Shown here in pieces: positions 1 through 8,307 of a stretch of DNA of 25,788 bases; within the stretch, counting starts at the first letter, position 1, and every line of letters begins with the position of its first letter. Source of the stretch: Basidiobolus meristosporus CBS 931.73 (taxonomy: Eukaryota; Basidiobolomycota; Basidiobolomycetes; Basidiobolales; Basidiobolaceae); contig MCFE01000925.1 in the NCBI GenBank assembly GCA_002104905.1, positions 1-25,788 of the forward strand, given 5' to 3'. The notes below the pieces were generated by a model that had not been told where the DNA came from, ran no database searches, and saw nothing but the letters and a program-made list of their open reading frames with translations. The translations under genes and the position numbers were made by a program.

Positions 1-141
1 AACTGGCCTACCCCCACAAATCTAACACAAGCTTGTGGCTTTGTGGCAGCTTGTGGGTTCTTTAGGATCTGGATCCCAAGATTTTCTAAGATAGCAGAAC
101 CAACTTTGCAACAGAACCATGCAATACTCAAGTGCATTTTC

Positions 142-1080
142 CTAATCATTGCTCTTGAAGAAGTGCTGTAAGCTTTTGCTGTGCCTATTATTACTCCAAT
201 ATTTCAATGAAGGCATCATCAAAGTGTTCTGAATATTTGACATTGTTGCTATCACTGTCAGTGGAAAATCCACTCCATCTAAAATTGAGGATACAGAGGC
301 TGTGGTAGACATATTGCTATTGTCTGCAAACTTATCAGCCTCAGTGGGGTATAGCTCATCTGGCTGCACTTCCAACTCTTATGAAATCAGATGTTGCCTT
401 GTAGGCAATACTTCTTGGCTATTGTGGGATTCAGCATGTTTTATGCCTTTAGTATTGCTTAGTAAGAACTGCACCTTCTTTCCCATCCTTCTCTGTTTGT
501 GGCTTTGGTAGACTGTTTTTCACCACCTTTTCCTTTATCACTGCTACTTTGTCTGAGTGCTTTTTATATTGAGCTCCATTTTCCCCTTAATAAATCCTGC
601 ACTAGTGCATCCATTTCTGCCTGCTTGTGCCTTACTGGCACTCTTGCAGCTACCTAATATTTCTTTGCCATTTGTTTGGAGCTTTCATCCCTGGTTATGA
701 CAGGCTGCTAAGGAAGCCACTAGTTTCATGGTGCCAGCTCCTTCACTACTTCTGTGAACAAGTGCTTCTTGAATGGAACTACACTTTTTCCTTGTTAAGT
801 GCTAAGCTGGAGCATCTATTTCTGCTGGTTTTTCTCTGACCAGCACTCTTCTAGCATTTAATGTTTCTTTGGCACCTGTTTAGAGGCTTTGACCCTGCTT
901 GTAATGAGCTTTTGAGGAGGATGCTGGTTGCTAGTCATATCACCCTTGTTCTTCTGCCTTTGGCACTATCTGCCATTAATGAGATACTTGTTAGCATACA
1001 AATACTGCCCAAAGTCCATTTACTGGATAGAACTCAGGATACTGCTCATAGATCAGGTCAGGTGAGCACTGGTTGGCCTT
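142..1080 (-). pseudogene. Family U protein remnant, distal part (copy Z)
   Basis: Minus-sense translation in shifting frames gives protein-like text. A segment near 1000-800 with residues like PQKLITSRVKASKQ is similar to segments in the other two copies (NQQLPPELFTSGPKALHK in copy X, NQQLSEELVIGKTKSFKQ in copy Y). It is followed by a basic helical module (KQMAKKY, then RHKQAEMDALVQDLL) that occurs twice. The last open stretch, 142-375, has an acidic start (EVQPDELYPTEADKF). Beyond it, at 1-140, lies a Cys-containing tail with spaced Cys residues (SCHKATSLC, then ICGGRP after a stop). No known family is recognised. Several stops and frame changes make it a pseudogene. Confidence 0.4.
607..930. 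repeat. Imperfect tandem duplication, about 205-bp period
   Basis: The text from 607 (gcatccatttctgcctgctt...) recurs at 812 (gcatctatttctgctggttt...). Shared words continue: 'ggcactcttgcagc' against 'agcactcttctagc', 'taatatttctttgcca' against 'taatgtttctttggca', and 'gtttggagctttca' against 'gtttagaggcttt'. Copy Y of the same family also holds two units (near 10560-10620 and 10730-10800, opposite strand), so the duplication probably predates dispersal. The repeated unit encodes the basic KQAEMDALVQDLL-type module on the minus strand. Confidence 0.6.
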
Positions 1081-1552
1081 GAGCTTCTGATGGTCCCATG
1101 GTATGCCAGTATAGTGTAGTCACAGTATCACCCACTAACATATGTGCTCATTCCCATAATTTCTACTTCCTTATTTTTCTACTACACTTATTTTAGTTTT
1201 ATCTGTTTTGTATTATTTGATCAGTACTTGCCCTTAAACCAGCTGACCATCTGTTGTGTTGTATTATGATTAGTTTGGGGCTTGTTCTACAATTTAGAGG
1301 CTAATCAACAATGTACAACAACCTACAGTATGCTAATACTGAAATAGTTTATTGGGAGTTTGATATACCAATAGAAGATATAACTTTCACTAATTTCCAC
1401 AATATTAGGCTCAGAATATATTATAGGCAGTGTTTATCACTTCTACAGCAATGTTCTGACCTTCTGTCAATTTACTTTTATAGTAACGTTTCTGTATTTG
1501 GAGGTCACTTTCCTTTCTGAGAAAATATGTCCCAATATGGAAGTTCTGAACT

Positions 1553-1670
1553 CCCCTTTAACCTAAAGGGGTGTGTTGTAGAAGTCTCTAAAGGGGTGTC
1601 TTTAGAGTAAAGGGGTTTCTTAACAGGGTCTCTAAAGGGGTCTTTAGAGTAAAGGGGTTTCTTAGAGGGG
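1553..1670. repeat. G-run minisatellite with 8-bp hairpin
   Basis: A 44-bp unit at 1585-1628 is followed directly by a 42-bp unit at 1629-1670. Both read tctctaaaggggt, then ctttagagtaaaggggtttctta. Just before them, 1553-1560 (ccccttta) and 1564-1571 (taaagggg) form a perfect 8-bp inverted repeat with a 3-base loop. On the minus strand the units translate to a repeated KKPLYSKD peptide inside the open stretch 1777-1505, so the repeat may once have been coding. The function is unknown. Confidence 0.75.
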
Positions 1671-2035
1671 ACTTTTCTGACAGAAAAGTTGTTGTTTCTT
1701 GTAGAACTTAGATTGGATTCTTGTGAGCTTTGCAGTCTCTTTGCTGATGTAGTACTGATCAAAGTCAGAATACTCAACAGTGCAAGTGATGCATGGGAAG
1801 TCTTATTACCTTTAAACTTGTAATCGTAGTGTGGAGATTCTGGAAAGAGAGGCTCTCCCTTTATTTTTCAGCTGGGGAAGTCATAAATATGAAGATTCTG
1901 AAGGATCAAAATTTCTGGGCAATTACGCAAGCAATGCATGTGATAAGAATCTAAAAGTTTTTAAGACACCACTAAGTTGGGGATTGTAGCTCAGTAGTTT
2001 CCCATGACAAGCTTGTGGCTCCATTCCCCTTCATA

Positions 2036-2890
2036 TTAGATTAGAGACAAGACCCCAGCATTCTTGGCAAGCCTTTGCAGGAGGTTACTGAACCCAGCAA
2101 GCACCCTACACACAAAACACTTGAGAAGTATTAGATTCACCACCTCAACAAGTTTATACACCACCAGACCGGCCTTAAGGTGTAGGCATGCTAGACTTTT
2201 AACAGCCTCTTGAGTATTAGCCCATTTTTCATCACTGAACCAAACAGCTTCACAGATGTTCAATGGCTTTTGATTTGTATTTTGAAGTAAAAACTGCAGT
2301 CTCTCAAGCCCATGCTGTGATAGGTTTTCTGTGAGCTTTAGCTTTGCACACTGTTATTGTATTTCAAAGACTTTATGGTCTTCCTCTGCTGTTACATTGG
2401 GAAATGGCTTGTTCTTGGCACTGACATTGTGCCAGAGTTCTAGCAGTCTCTTGAATATTAGCCCACTCATCATCATTGCTCTCAACAACCTCACTGATCT
2501 TCAACTTCTATTGATTTCTAGACTTTGATATAAATACCACAGTCACTCCAGCACATTAATATAAGTTCTTCTATTGGCCTTATCTTTGGGCACTGTTGTT
2601 TTAGTCAAAAGACATAATGGGTTTTGAAGTTGATTAATCTGGAAATGGCTCAATTATTGGCTGTGACATTGAGCTACCTGAGCTTCTTTTTTGCAGTCTA
2701 GATACAACATTCTCTACCTAGAGTATAGATTGCTCTACATGATTACCCACTCATCCTATCTCTGGACCACCTCCTGACTTCTCTAGATCAATGGATTTAT
2801 CTTATTAGCCATTGCAACTATTTGACATGTTAGTGCCTTGGAATAAGCTGGCAGTATACTAGCTGATACTAGTGGTGGTGAGGTTATTAC
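2036..2890 (-). pseudogene. Family U protein remnant, proximal part (copy Z)
   Basis: Read on the minus strand from about 2890, the translation gives TVITSP, then SKALTCQIVAMANKI, then EVVQR.DEW. Copy Y reads TVITSP, MRQLVTMAHKLDAMDQ and EAVQRQDE at 9863-10010 on the plus strand, which is clear protein-level similarity. Further along come the tandem units at 2674-2203, then an open stretch 2263-2036 beginning NICEAVWFSDEKWANTQEAV and continuing KSLACLHLKAGL, which parallels SSLACYHIYAGIL in copy X. Stops and frame changes are frequent, so it is a fossil. I do not recognise the family. The 1778-2035 stretch that follows holds nothing I can name. Confidence 0.45.
2203..2674. repeat. Imperfect tandem duplication, two 231-bp units
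   Basis: Unit 1 (2203-2433) begins cagcctcttgagtattagccca and unit 2 (2444-2674) begins cagtctcttgaatattagccca. Both units contain a 'ctttgcacactgttattgt' / 'ctttgggcactgttgtttt' block and end 'ctgacattgtgcc' / 'gtgacattgagct'. The units are the same length but diverged, with a 10-bp linker. Copies X and Y appear to have one unit each, so this duplication may be specific to copy Z. Confidence 0.65.
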
Positions 2891-3115
2891 AGTCGTTTGC
2901 TAGTCTTCAACTGGATGTCCCACATTTGCTGCATTCCAATCAGCCTGAGCAAATGAATGGCTTAAGGTACCACTGGTATACTAGCTTGATTACTTAATGG
3001 ACAGCCTGAGGAGGCTGTAATGTGAACATGTTGGTTTTTAGACAAAGCAGCCCTTGTAGTACTCAATGTTAAAGCTAGTTGCCATCAAACTATTTGTCTG
3101 CAGTTATCTGCAGCG

Positions 3116-3420
3116 TGTCATGACCACATGACATCCCTGCCCTTTCATGATCTGACCAAGCCAAGTTGTTGAGGAAATACCAGTTACTTTCAGAACTTTC
3201 TACTGCATTCTAGCAACTTATTGACAACTCTAAGATAACAATACCTAATATAACATTAAAGATAAGCTTCACATAGAAATATATGTAGGTCTATTCCAGA
3301 AATGAAATCTCCATAACTTAGACAAAAGCTCAGCTGACCCTTTATGCGTCCCTGTTTGATATTTTAGTCTGTTCCTTGGTATACTTGCTTTGCTTCACCC
3401 CAGAGCCGCATTGGTATAAA
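3116..3420 (+). repeat. Chromovirus-type LTR fragment
   Basis: This starts TGTCATGACCACATGA and aligns in order with the reverse complement of the LTR at 12404-12976. Shared blocks are 'cctttcatgatctg.ccaag.caagttg', 'tctactgca.t...agcaac', 'gatatt.tagtctgttc.tt.gtata' and 'ccccag/ccacagagcc'. The first bases match the boundary signature of many fungal chromoviruses, where the end of the pol frame (a Glu-rich, purine-rich tract) overlaps the LTR start. Similarity fades after about 3420, so this is a truncated or solo LTR. It sits in family U copy Z in the opposite sense. Confidence 0.6.
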
Positions 3421-3859
3421 ATACCCTGTACAAGACTAGCAAGATCCCAATGTGCAATGAAACAATACCTGTGGTAAAAGTCCCAAGGTTACTTTATGGA
3501 GCCAAATGGAGTCTAGAAATCAGCCTACTGGTGATGAAGTGATGCTGAAGCTAGAGAAGTGACGTGCTGCCACCAATATCAGTAATGGTGGCTTTGAGGA
3601 TTTACTGTCACTACTTGCCAAAGCAGTTCTAGGTTGCATTCACATCATGGAACAACACGCTTGCAAAGTTTCTAGCTTATTGGAAATCCATCACCCTATG
3701 AGGAACACTTTGTTCACACTCCAGATATATTCATGTTAAACTCAATCTAAGGAAGCTCATGCAGTGTACCAAATATTATGAAGCATTCATGTACTTCACC
3801 CATTATCTATCAAGTGCATACATTACCAATATATAGGATGCCAAATATTAAAAGCCACC
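3421..3859. other. No recognisable feature
   Basis: This is AT-rich, CpG-poor sequence with no sustained open frame. It may include the decayed upstream part of the Tnp2-type relic that follows, but I cannot support that from the translation. Confidence 0.4.
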
Positions 3860-4085
3860 AAAAAGCAAGGGCTATTTTGAAAGTATATATTACCATGCCT
3901 TTGCCTTAGCACTTGATGAATTTGCATCATACTAGTACTCTACTAGCAAGTTCTGCTGCCAACTTACTCTCATCATACTGAATGTACTGCCAATATTACA
4001 GTTTCAGAGCAGGAAAATGAAGGTAGTTGCAATGGTATCTGGCAGAAGGCTAGTTAATGGCTCTGATGCCAGGCTCATATTATTA
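3860..4085 (+). pseudogene. Tnp2/CACTA-type transposase relic, upstream half
   Basis: Plus-strand translation gives GYFESIYYHAF, then, after an in-frame stop, STSKFCCQLTLIILNVLP, then FQSRKMKVVAMVSGRR and ARLIL in one frame up to 4085. This follows the order seen in fungal Tnp2-type transposases (Transposase_21 family): a 'slYyD' segment, a 'tv.NLP..R.k.en..l.giipGp' segment, then an arginine-rich run toward the 'cDtPA.rK..GF' motif. That motif continues at 8325 on the far side of the Harbinger element. The PIF/Harbinger insertion therefore splits an older transposase fragment. The assignment rests on motif order seen by eye, with no alignment behind it. Confidence 0.5.
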
Positions 4086-4110
4086 GACTTGTTCCATTGT
4101 ACCATGCCAG
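4086..4110 (+). repeat. Left terminal inverted repeat of Harbinger-like element
   Basis: This 25-bp sequence begins agacttgttccattg and ends gtgcca-like (catgcca). It pairs with 8300-8324 in inverted orientation. Inside it, to about 4300, repeated words gcacaat / attgcacc / gcgcaat occur several times. They resemble the GGCACTAT boxes at the right end and are possible subterminal transposase-binding sites. Confidence 0.7.
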
Positions 4111-4826
4111 GGCGCGTGGCGCAATCCGCGGTTGCAAAGAACGATCGGGTGCAATATTATAGCTACCAGAAGGCAGGATTGTTCTTGGACGATTTTGCAC
4201 TATGCGGGACAATCTCGCACACTATGGCACAATCTGACACAATGAGGTTGGCGCGGATGATTGCACCAACTCGTAATGCTTGCATCACGTGCGCAATCGG
4301 ATACCGCTATAATGGCAGGTAAAATCCGGTATTTGGATATGTTTCTTTAATGTAAATGGAAATAAATGTGTATCACACTATAAACTACACTGATACTTAC
4401 CATTTTGGTTACCCTCACCCCAATTGGACGGTATCTCAGTGGTTAATTGGTCCAAAAGTATCCTGAAGCTGGCAGCCCCCAATTGGCTCATTGACTACTG
4501 AAAAAGCTACCTGATTTGCCATCAAATATCCCATTTAGCCCATTGAGCAAGTAAATCCCTGATCCTAGTGATTGGGCAAGGTGTCATAGCTAGCACGCAA
4601 GCAATTGTGTAGGTGCAAAACAGATCCAATAGCTGCACTGGTATTACAGATGACATATATATATGCAGGGTGTTTATTTATAGGGGTTCTGTCTCAAATG
4701 TGAGACGTCCTTGATATTACTTATATCAAAAATTTGATGATCACTGATTTGCGATGGCTTGATTTGGATCGCAAAAAAAAGGGCTGTTGGGATCATCACA
4801 AATGTGAGCGATTCAAAGCAATCGCA
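4111..4826. other. Non-coding left flank region of Harbinger-like element
   Basis: No convincing gene is present. The part to about 4320 is CpG-rich and carries the GCACAAT-type words. A perfect 6-bp palindrome with a 4-base loop lies at 4691-4706 (gtctca...tgagac), and the word caaatgtgag recurs at about 4799. The stretch ends at the stop of the minus-strand gene, so it serves as its 3' flank. Confidence 0.5.
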
Positions 4827-5996
4827 TCATCTTCTCCTGGGTTTTTTTCTCACAGGGATTACTACTGAAGCATTTGGTAGTGACTCACTTTGCACACCTA
4901 TACTACTTCCTGGCTGACTATGATCTTGTCTACTTGTGTATTTGTAGTCAGTATTTTGCCTCCTAGTTGATGAGTGCAATGCTGCAGCTTGGCCGCGCTG
5001 AATCGCTCCGACTGAACCAACTGAACCGGCCTGTAGTGCTACGCGCTGACGCGTTCTTTTACTTGCCAAGGGCTCCGGTGGTTGAGTCACTTCATGTTGG
5101 TCATCATCAGTCAGTTCACCAGAAGTAACTCGCTGATGGTCAGGCAAAACGGCACGCGCAGGCGCGCCTTGACGCGTTGAGATGGCCCTTGGCTGAGTTC
5201 AATGTGATGCCGCATGTTGACGCGACTTGGTCCGCTCCAATGGACTTGTGTCTAAATGAGCAGTTTGGTGAGTTCTGGTAATTTTGCTCTGAAGCGCGCG
5301 CGTTGACCCGACGCGCGTTGACTCAATGCGCGTTGACTTGATGCGGGGCGTTCTGTTAAAGGGTGTTGGCGTGGTCTGGACTGACGTGCGCCGGCGCGCT
5401 GTGGTTGCAAGAGATGGTAGGGAATCCAGCCAGGCGTACTGGCGCAATCTGGACAATGTTGCTCGCGGTCTGTATTCTTCCTCCTGAAGCTCACCATCTG
5501 ATTCCTCAAGGTATTCACTTACCCTCTGTCTGATACTTTGGAGCTGTTGCCTGGATGAGTCCTGTGTATATTGCTCTCGGAAGCCACTTAGCTCTACTAA
5601 TATATCACGTAGTACATTAGTCATTTGAGGCAAAAACTCATTCAAAATCTCTTTGGTTCCCAAAGTTGAGGCACGAACGGACGCGTCTGGCCCGTACTGT
5701 GCAAATTGCGCGCGAAATTGTTCCCGCGCGGCTTCCTCGTCAAATCCCCTCACTCTCAGCTCATTCTTGATTTCAATACTTGTCTTGTTATATATCTTTT
5801 TACATACATTGGCTGGCATCTTGATGTAGAACTCATGCCACAGCTTTCTACTCAAATTCTTCCATCTTTGTTGACTCTCTGAGGTATCTAGTTCTGCTAG
5901 ATTAATCAGTAGTGCCCAAATATCTGTATGAAGGCTCATCATAGACACTTGGGCCATACTAAAATCATTTGGCGAGAACTCGAACGGATCCAACAT
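4827..5996 (-). pseudogene. Unrecognised second gene of the Harbinger-like element
   Basis: The minus frame runs from ATG at 5996 for 265 residues to a TGA at 5199-5201, then stays open in the same frame to 4827. That makes a product of about 390 residues broken by a single stop. The first 100 residues look like a compact helical domain (tryptophans at 27, 45 and 53; DIWALLINLAEL, RWKNLSRKLW, then ELRVRGFDEEAAREQFRAQF). Residues 120-175 are helical and acidic (EEYLEESDGELQEEE-like). The rest is a low-complexity Arg/Ser/Thr/Gln tail with an STR-type repeat and a basic end (RKKPRRR) that could be a nuclear signal. An in-frame stop lies upstream of the ATG, and no other Met is nearby. PIF/Harbinger elements usually carry a Myb/SANT-like partner protein. 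I see no clear Myb signature, so that role is inferred from position only. Confidence 0.55.
5298..5337 (-). repeat. 15-bp coding minisatellite (three units)
   Basis: The word gcgcgttgac recurs at 5298, 5313 and 5328, exactly 15 bp apart. On the minus strand it encodes five-residue units of the form R-x-x-S-T (RIKST, RIEST, RVGST) around residues 218-232 of the partner gene. A codon-phased period means copy-number change would keep the frame. The units are very CpG-rich, unlike the rest of the window. Confidence 0.8.
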
Positions 5997-6005
5997 CGAC
6001 TTCTC

Positions 6006-6825
6006 CGGTCCGGTGTGGTAGGGTAAACATACCTCCCACAGACAAGTTTATTCATATAGTCATTATGATATACTTATCCATATTTTATCTTATCAGTATT
6101 ATCCCATTCTTCTTTTGCCCATATTATCAGTATTATCCCCATATGATGTTTACCCTGATTAGTTATTAGCATTAGTTATCCCAGATGTTATTCAGCTTTG
6201 TGATCAGTAGATGTATCTATATAAGGCAAGTACCCGCGTCAGTACTTGTGACACATGACCTAGGTCTGTGTTACCATCTCTACCATTTCAATACCATATA
6301 TGGTATTTCTATGTTGCACAGGTTTCAGACTACTGATTCCTGATTGGTTGAGAGTGCTGTGCCTTTTAGAACCTTCCAGGACATTCTTGGCATATTTTTA
6401 GCTCATAGTGATGTCATCAAGAATTCCACTGATACCTAGAATCTTCTAGAACCTTGTCATTTGTAATCACTTGGCAATCAGGAAAAGTATTTAAGGGAAA
6501 GCAATCCCTCATCAATAAATGATCCCTTCTATCAGTAACACTTCTACCTTATTGATTAGCAGTTGATCACTGCACCTGCCTTCAACAGTACATCTCAGAC
6601 CTGCCATCAAGGAGCTTTTCAGGGTAGTGCACAAGACACACAGAGGCCTTTGGAGACACTTGGAGCACCTAGGAAGCTAGAGAAGCAGGAGCTTTTACCA
6701 TAGTGACATATTGACAAAGACACCGGCAGTTTAGACACAGAGATTATTGCACCCATCAGACACCTCACACACCTTGAGTTGTGTAGCTTCTCCCAGGAGT
6801 ACCTCTACACCACCACACCGGACCG
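6006..6825. repeat. 14-bp inverted repeat flanking the intergenic insert
   Basis: cggtccggtgtggt at 6006-6019 is the exact reverse complement of 6812-6825. One arm lies just upstream of the minus-strand gene start; the other lies on the far side of the solo LTR, toward the plus-strand transposase. A second, shorter inverted pair (agggtaaacat 6020-6030, atgtttaccct 6146-6156) lies inside. These could be paired regulatory sites of the two divergent genes or ends of a small inserted element. No target duplication is visible. Confidence 0.5.
6247..6587 (+). repeat. Probable solo LTR (341 bp)
   Basis: The segment starts TGTGACACATGACC and ends CTTCAACA (TG...CA). It is flanked by gtact (6242-6246) and gtaca (6588-6592), a 5-bp target duplication with one mismatch. 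Internally it has a TATA-like tatttaag near 6488 and aataaa at about 6514, in the order of promoter then polyadenylation signal expected for an LTR in plus orientation. No internal retroelement sequence adjoins it, so it would be a solo LTR left by recombination. It does not resemble the other LTR families here. Confidence 0.5.
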
Positions 6826-7256
6826 CACTAGTGAGCTGGGGGATGGGTTTTGTCTGGGTTGTACTAAAGATGAGTTGAGGCTTGGTATGGGGACCATAGC
6901 AACGGATTTGGATACTTATACAGCAGTATATTGGAATCAACCTGGTCTTATATGAAATATATATGAAAACTAAAGTGATTGTTGAATTTTCCATATATTA
7001 TGCATGATGCATCTCAGATCGCATTGACACGGATCAGATCACATCAATCGCAGATTTCCTATTTGATTATAGACCTATGATTAAAGCATCAATAAAAGTA
7101 CCAAGGCATTGTTTGCGGATGATTTTTGCGACATAATGATGGGATACATGGCAATTGATGGAGATTTAACCATAATGTGTTAAAAATCAGATAAGTAATG
7201 CAGATTGCGCCGAATCAATTCAAACCACCTCCATACAATCATCCATCAATTTTAAT
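6826..7256. other. Upstream region of Harbinger transposase
   Basis: No gene is supported here. The stretch is AT-rich with repeated atcgca/gatca words near 7015-7055, similar to gatcgc/gatcatc words around 4750-4830 near the other end of the element. The region probably holds the transposase promoter. Confidence 0.35.
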
Positions 7257-8141
7257 ATGACTTACTCATCTGAATGGTCTTTTCTCATCAATCCCATCAC
7301 TACCACTGGATTTCCTTTTGACACACTGGAGGAGATCTATTCCAAGTACTGTGGACCATCAACCCCAATCTACTCAAGGAGATCCCTTGTTAAGCTTCTC
7401 TGCTATTACAAGAACTATTGCCCTACAAGGTTTCATCCCACCATCCATGGCAACAAAAGTCCTAGAAGCTTTCATTCCCAGCTGACAGCAATGGAGAACC
7501 ACCTTGCAGAGGGTATGAATGACTTAGAGCAAGCTTGGAATACTAGGTTCAGAAGCTCCAATAGACTTTCATATCCCAGAGTGTTCAGCAACAGGTTCCA
7601 TATCAGGAGTATTTTGGATACCTTCCCAGTGAGGATTAACAGACCTTCTAGAGGGCAGAGGCACTTTTATTCTGGCAAGTAAAAGGCACACTGTGTGAAG
7701 TTTCAAGCACTGTCTGACATTGAGGGTAACATCATCTGGTTTAGTGGGCCATTTGCTGGAAGTAGGCATGACAAAGCACTCTGGGTAGAGAATCATCCTG
7801 AATTCAGTAGAGGGGAGAAATGTATGGCAGACTTGGCCTATATAGGAGAGGATTGTCAGAGATTAGGATGTATTACAGCTTATAGGAAGCCAAGGAATGG
7901 TGTGCTAAGCAGGAAGCAGAAGCTCTACAATAAGATATTTAATCATTTCAGAGTAAGGGTAGAGCACACATTTGGATATCTGAAGAGATTCAGCATATTG
8001 GCAGGTAAATACAGAGGAAAGTCATATATAGGTGAAAACAGCAGAATAGGTAAAATAGTTAAGATACTTATTAATGCACAGTATGTTCATACAAGAAGAC
8101 ATCCACTGAGAGAAATGTGTCTGGAGCATTATGAAGAGTAA
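7257..8141 (+). pseudogene. PIF/Harbinger DDE transposase, one in-frame stop
   Basis: The frame opens at ATG 7257 and runs 141 codons to TAA at 7680-7682, then continues in the same frame to a stop at 8139-8141 (about 294 residues in all). The motifs are those of the DDE_Tnp_4 endonuclease that cuts and joins transposon ends: the first Asp in SILDTFPVRI (residue 121), GSRHDKALW, the second Asp in MADLAYIGE, and Glu in RVRVEHTFGYLKRF. The catalytic triad is therefore present, and the only visible break is the lysine-to-stop change in a Lys-rich stretch (YSGK*KAH). The total length is short of the usual 350-450, and an upstream exon may be missing. The gene diverges from the minus-strand partner, and its end lies close to the right terminal repeat. 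Confidence 0.82.
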
Positions 8142-8236
8142 ATAAAGCAAGGAAAGCACTATTCTGAGCAACATAAGTAAGATTGAGTAAAATTACCAGT
8201 AACTGTATCATACCACTGGCATCATGGTAGAAATTA

Positions 8237-8307
8237 TAGTGCCAGATAGTGCCGTAGGGTGCCAGATCAATCCGGCACTATAAACCGGCTGGCACTATGT
8301 GGCACTA
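8237..8307. promoter_or_regulatory. Subterminal GGCACTA box array, inverted and helically phased
   Basis: The boxes TAGTGCC at 8237, TAGTGCC at 8247 and GGGTGCC at 8257 are spaced exactly 10 bp. They face GGCACTA at 8274, 8291 and 8301, the last two also 10 bp apart. The array lies just inside the right terminal repeat and partly overlaps it. One-helical-turn spacing and inverted symmetry suggest a protein-binding array, probably for the transposase or its partner. That role is an inference. Confidence 0.55.

Larger units (their letters stand above)
1..3115 (-). repeat. Family U repeat, copy Z (decayed, minus sense)
   Basis: This stretch matches two other places in the window, 9001-10901 (inverted relative to this copy) and 11160-12403 (same orientation). 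Shared blocks include a run around 2660-2780 (a 'gacattgagctac' block, then 'cattctctacct', then 'ctcatcctatctctgga') and the block at 812-930. Weak protein homology between copies shows in the minus sense. No long open frame survives and stops are frequent. The copy runs off the left edge and is cut at the right by an LTR fragment starting at 3116. I do not recognise the protein family. Whether it is the 5' part of an LTR element or an independent repeat is open. Confidence 0.6.

Noticed and set aside
1560-1670. G-quadruplex
   Set aside because: The GGGG runs are mostly about 20 bases apart, too far for a normal quadruplex.
1984-2035. tRNA-like start (ggattgtagctcagtagt)
   Set aside because: Resembles a D-arm, but there is no T-loop consensus, no anticodon stem and no matching acceptor end downstream.
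3116-3700. Complete solo LTR starting at 3116
   Set aside because: Similarity to the LTR at 12404 fades after about 3420 and no matching 3' end or target duplication is visible, so only a fragment is reported.
4017-4322. 101-residue open frame on the plus strand
   Set aside because: Its first third belongs to the Tnp2-type relic and the rest crosses the terminal repeat into non-coding CpG-rich DNA; not one gene.
4425-4480. tRNA-like text (ggtatctcagtggttaa)
   Set aside because: No cloverleaf can be drawn and no T-arm follows; it lies inside the transposon end.
6020-6156. Possible 137-bp miniature transposon (agggtaaacat ends)
   Set aside because: The 11-bp inverted repeat is real, but no target duplication is visible and AT-rich text makes chance likely.
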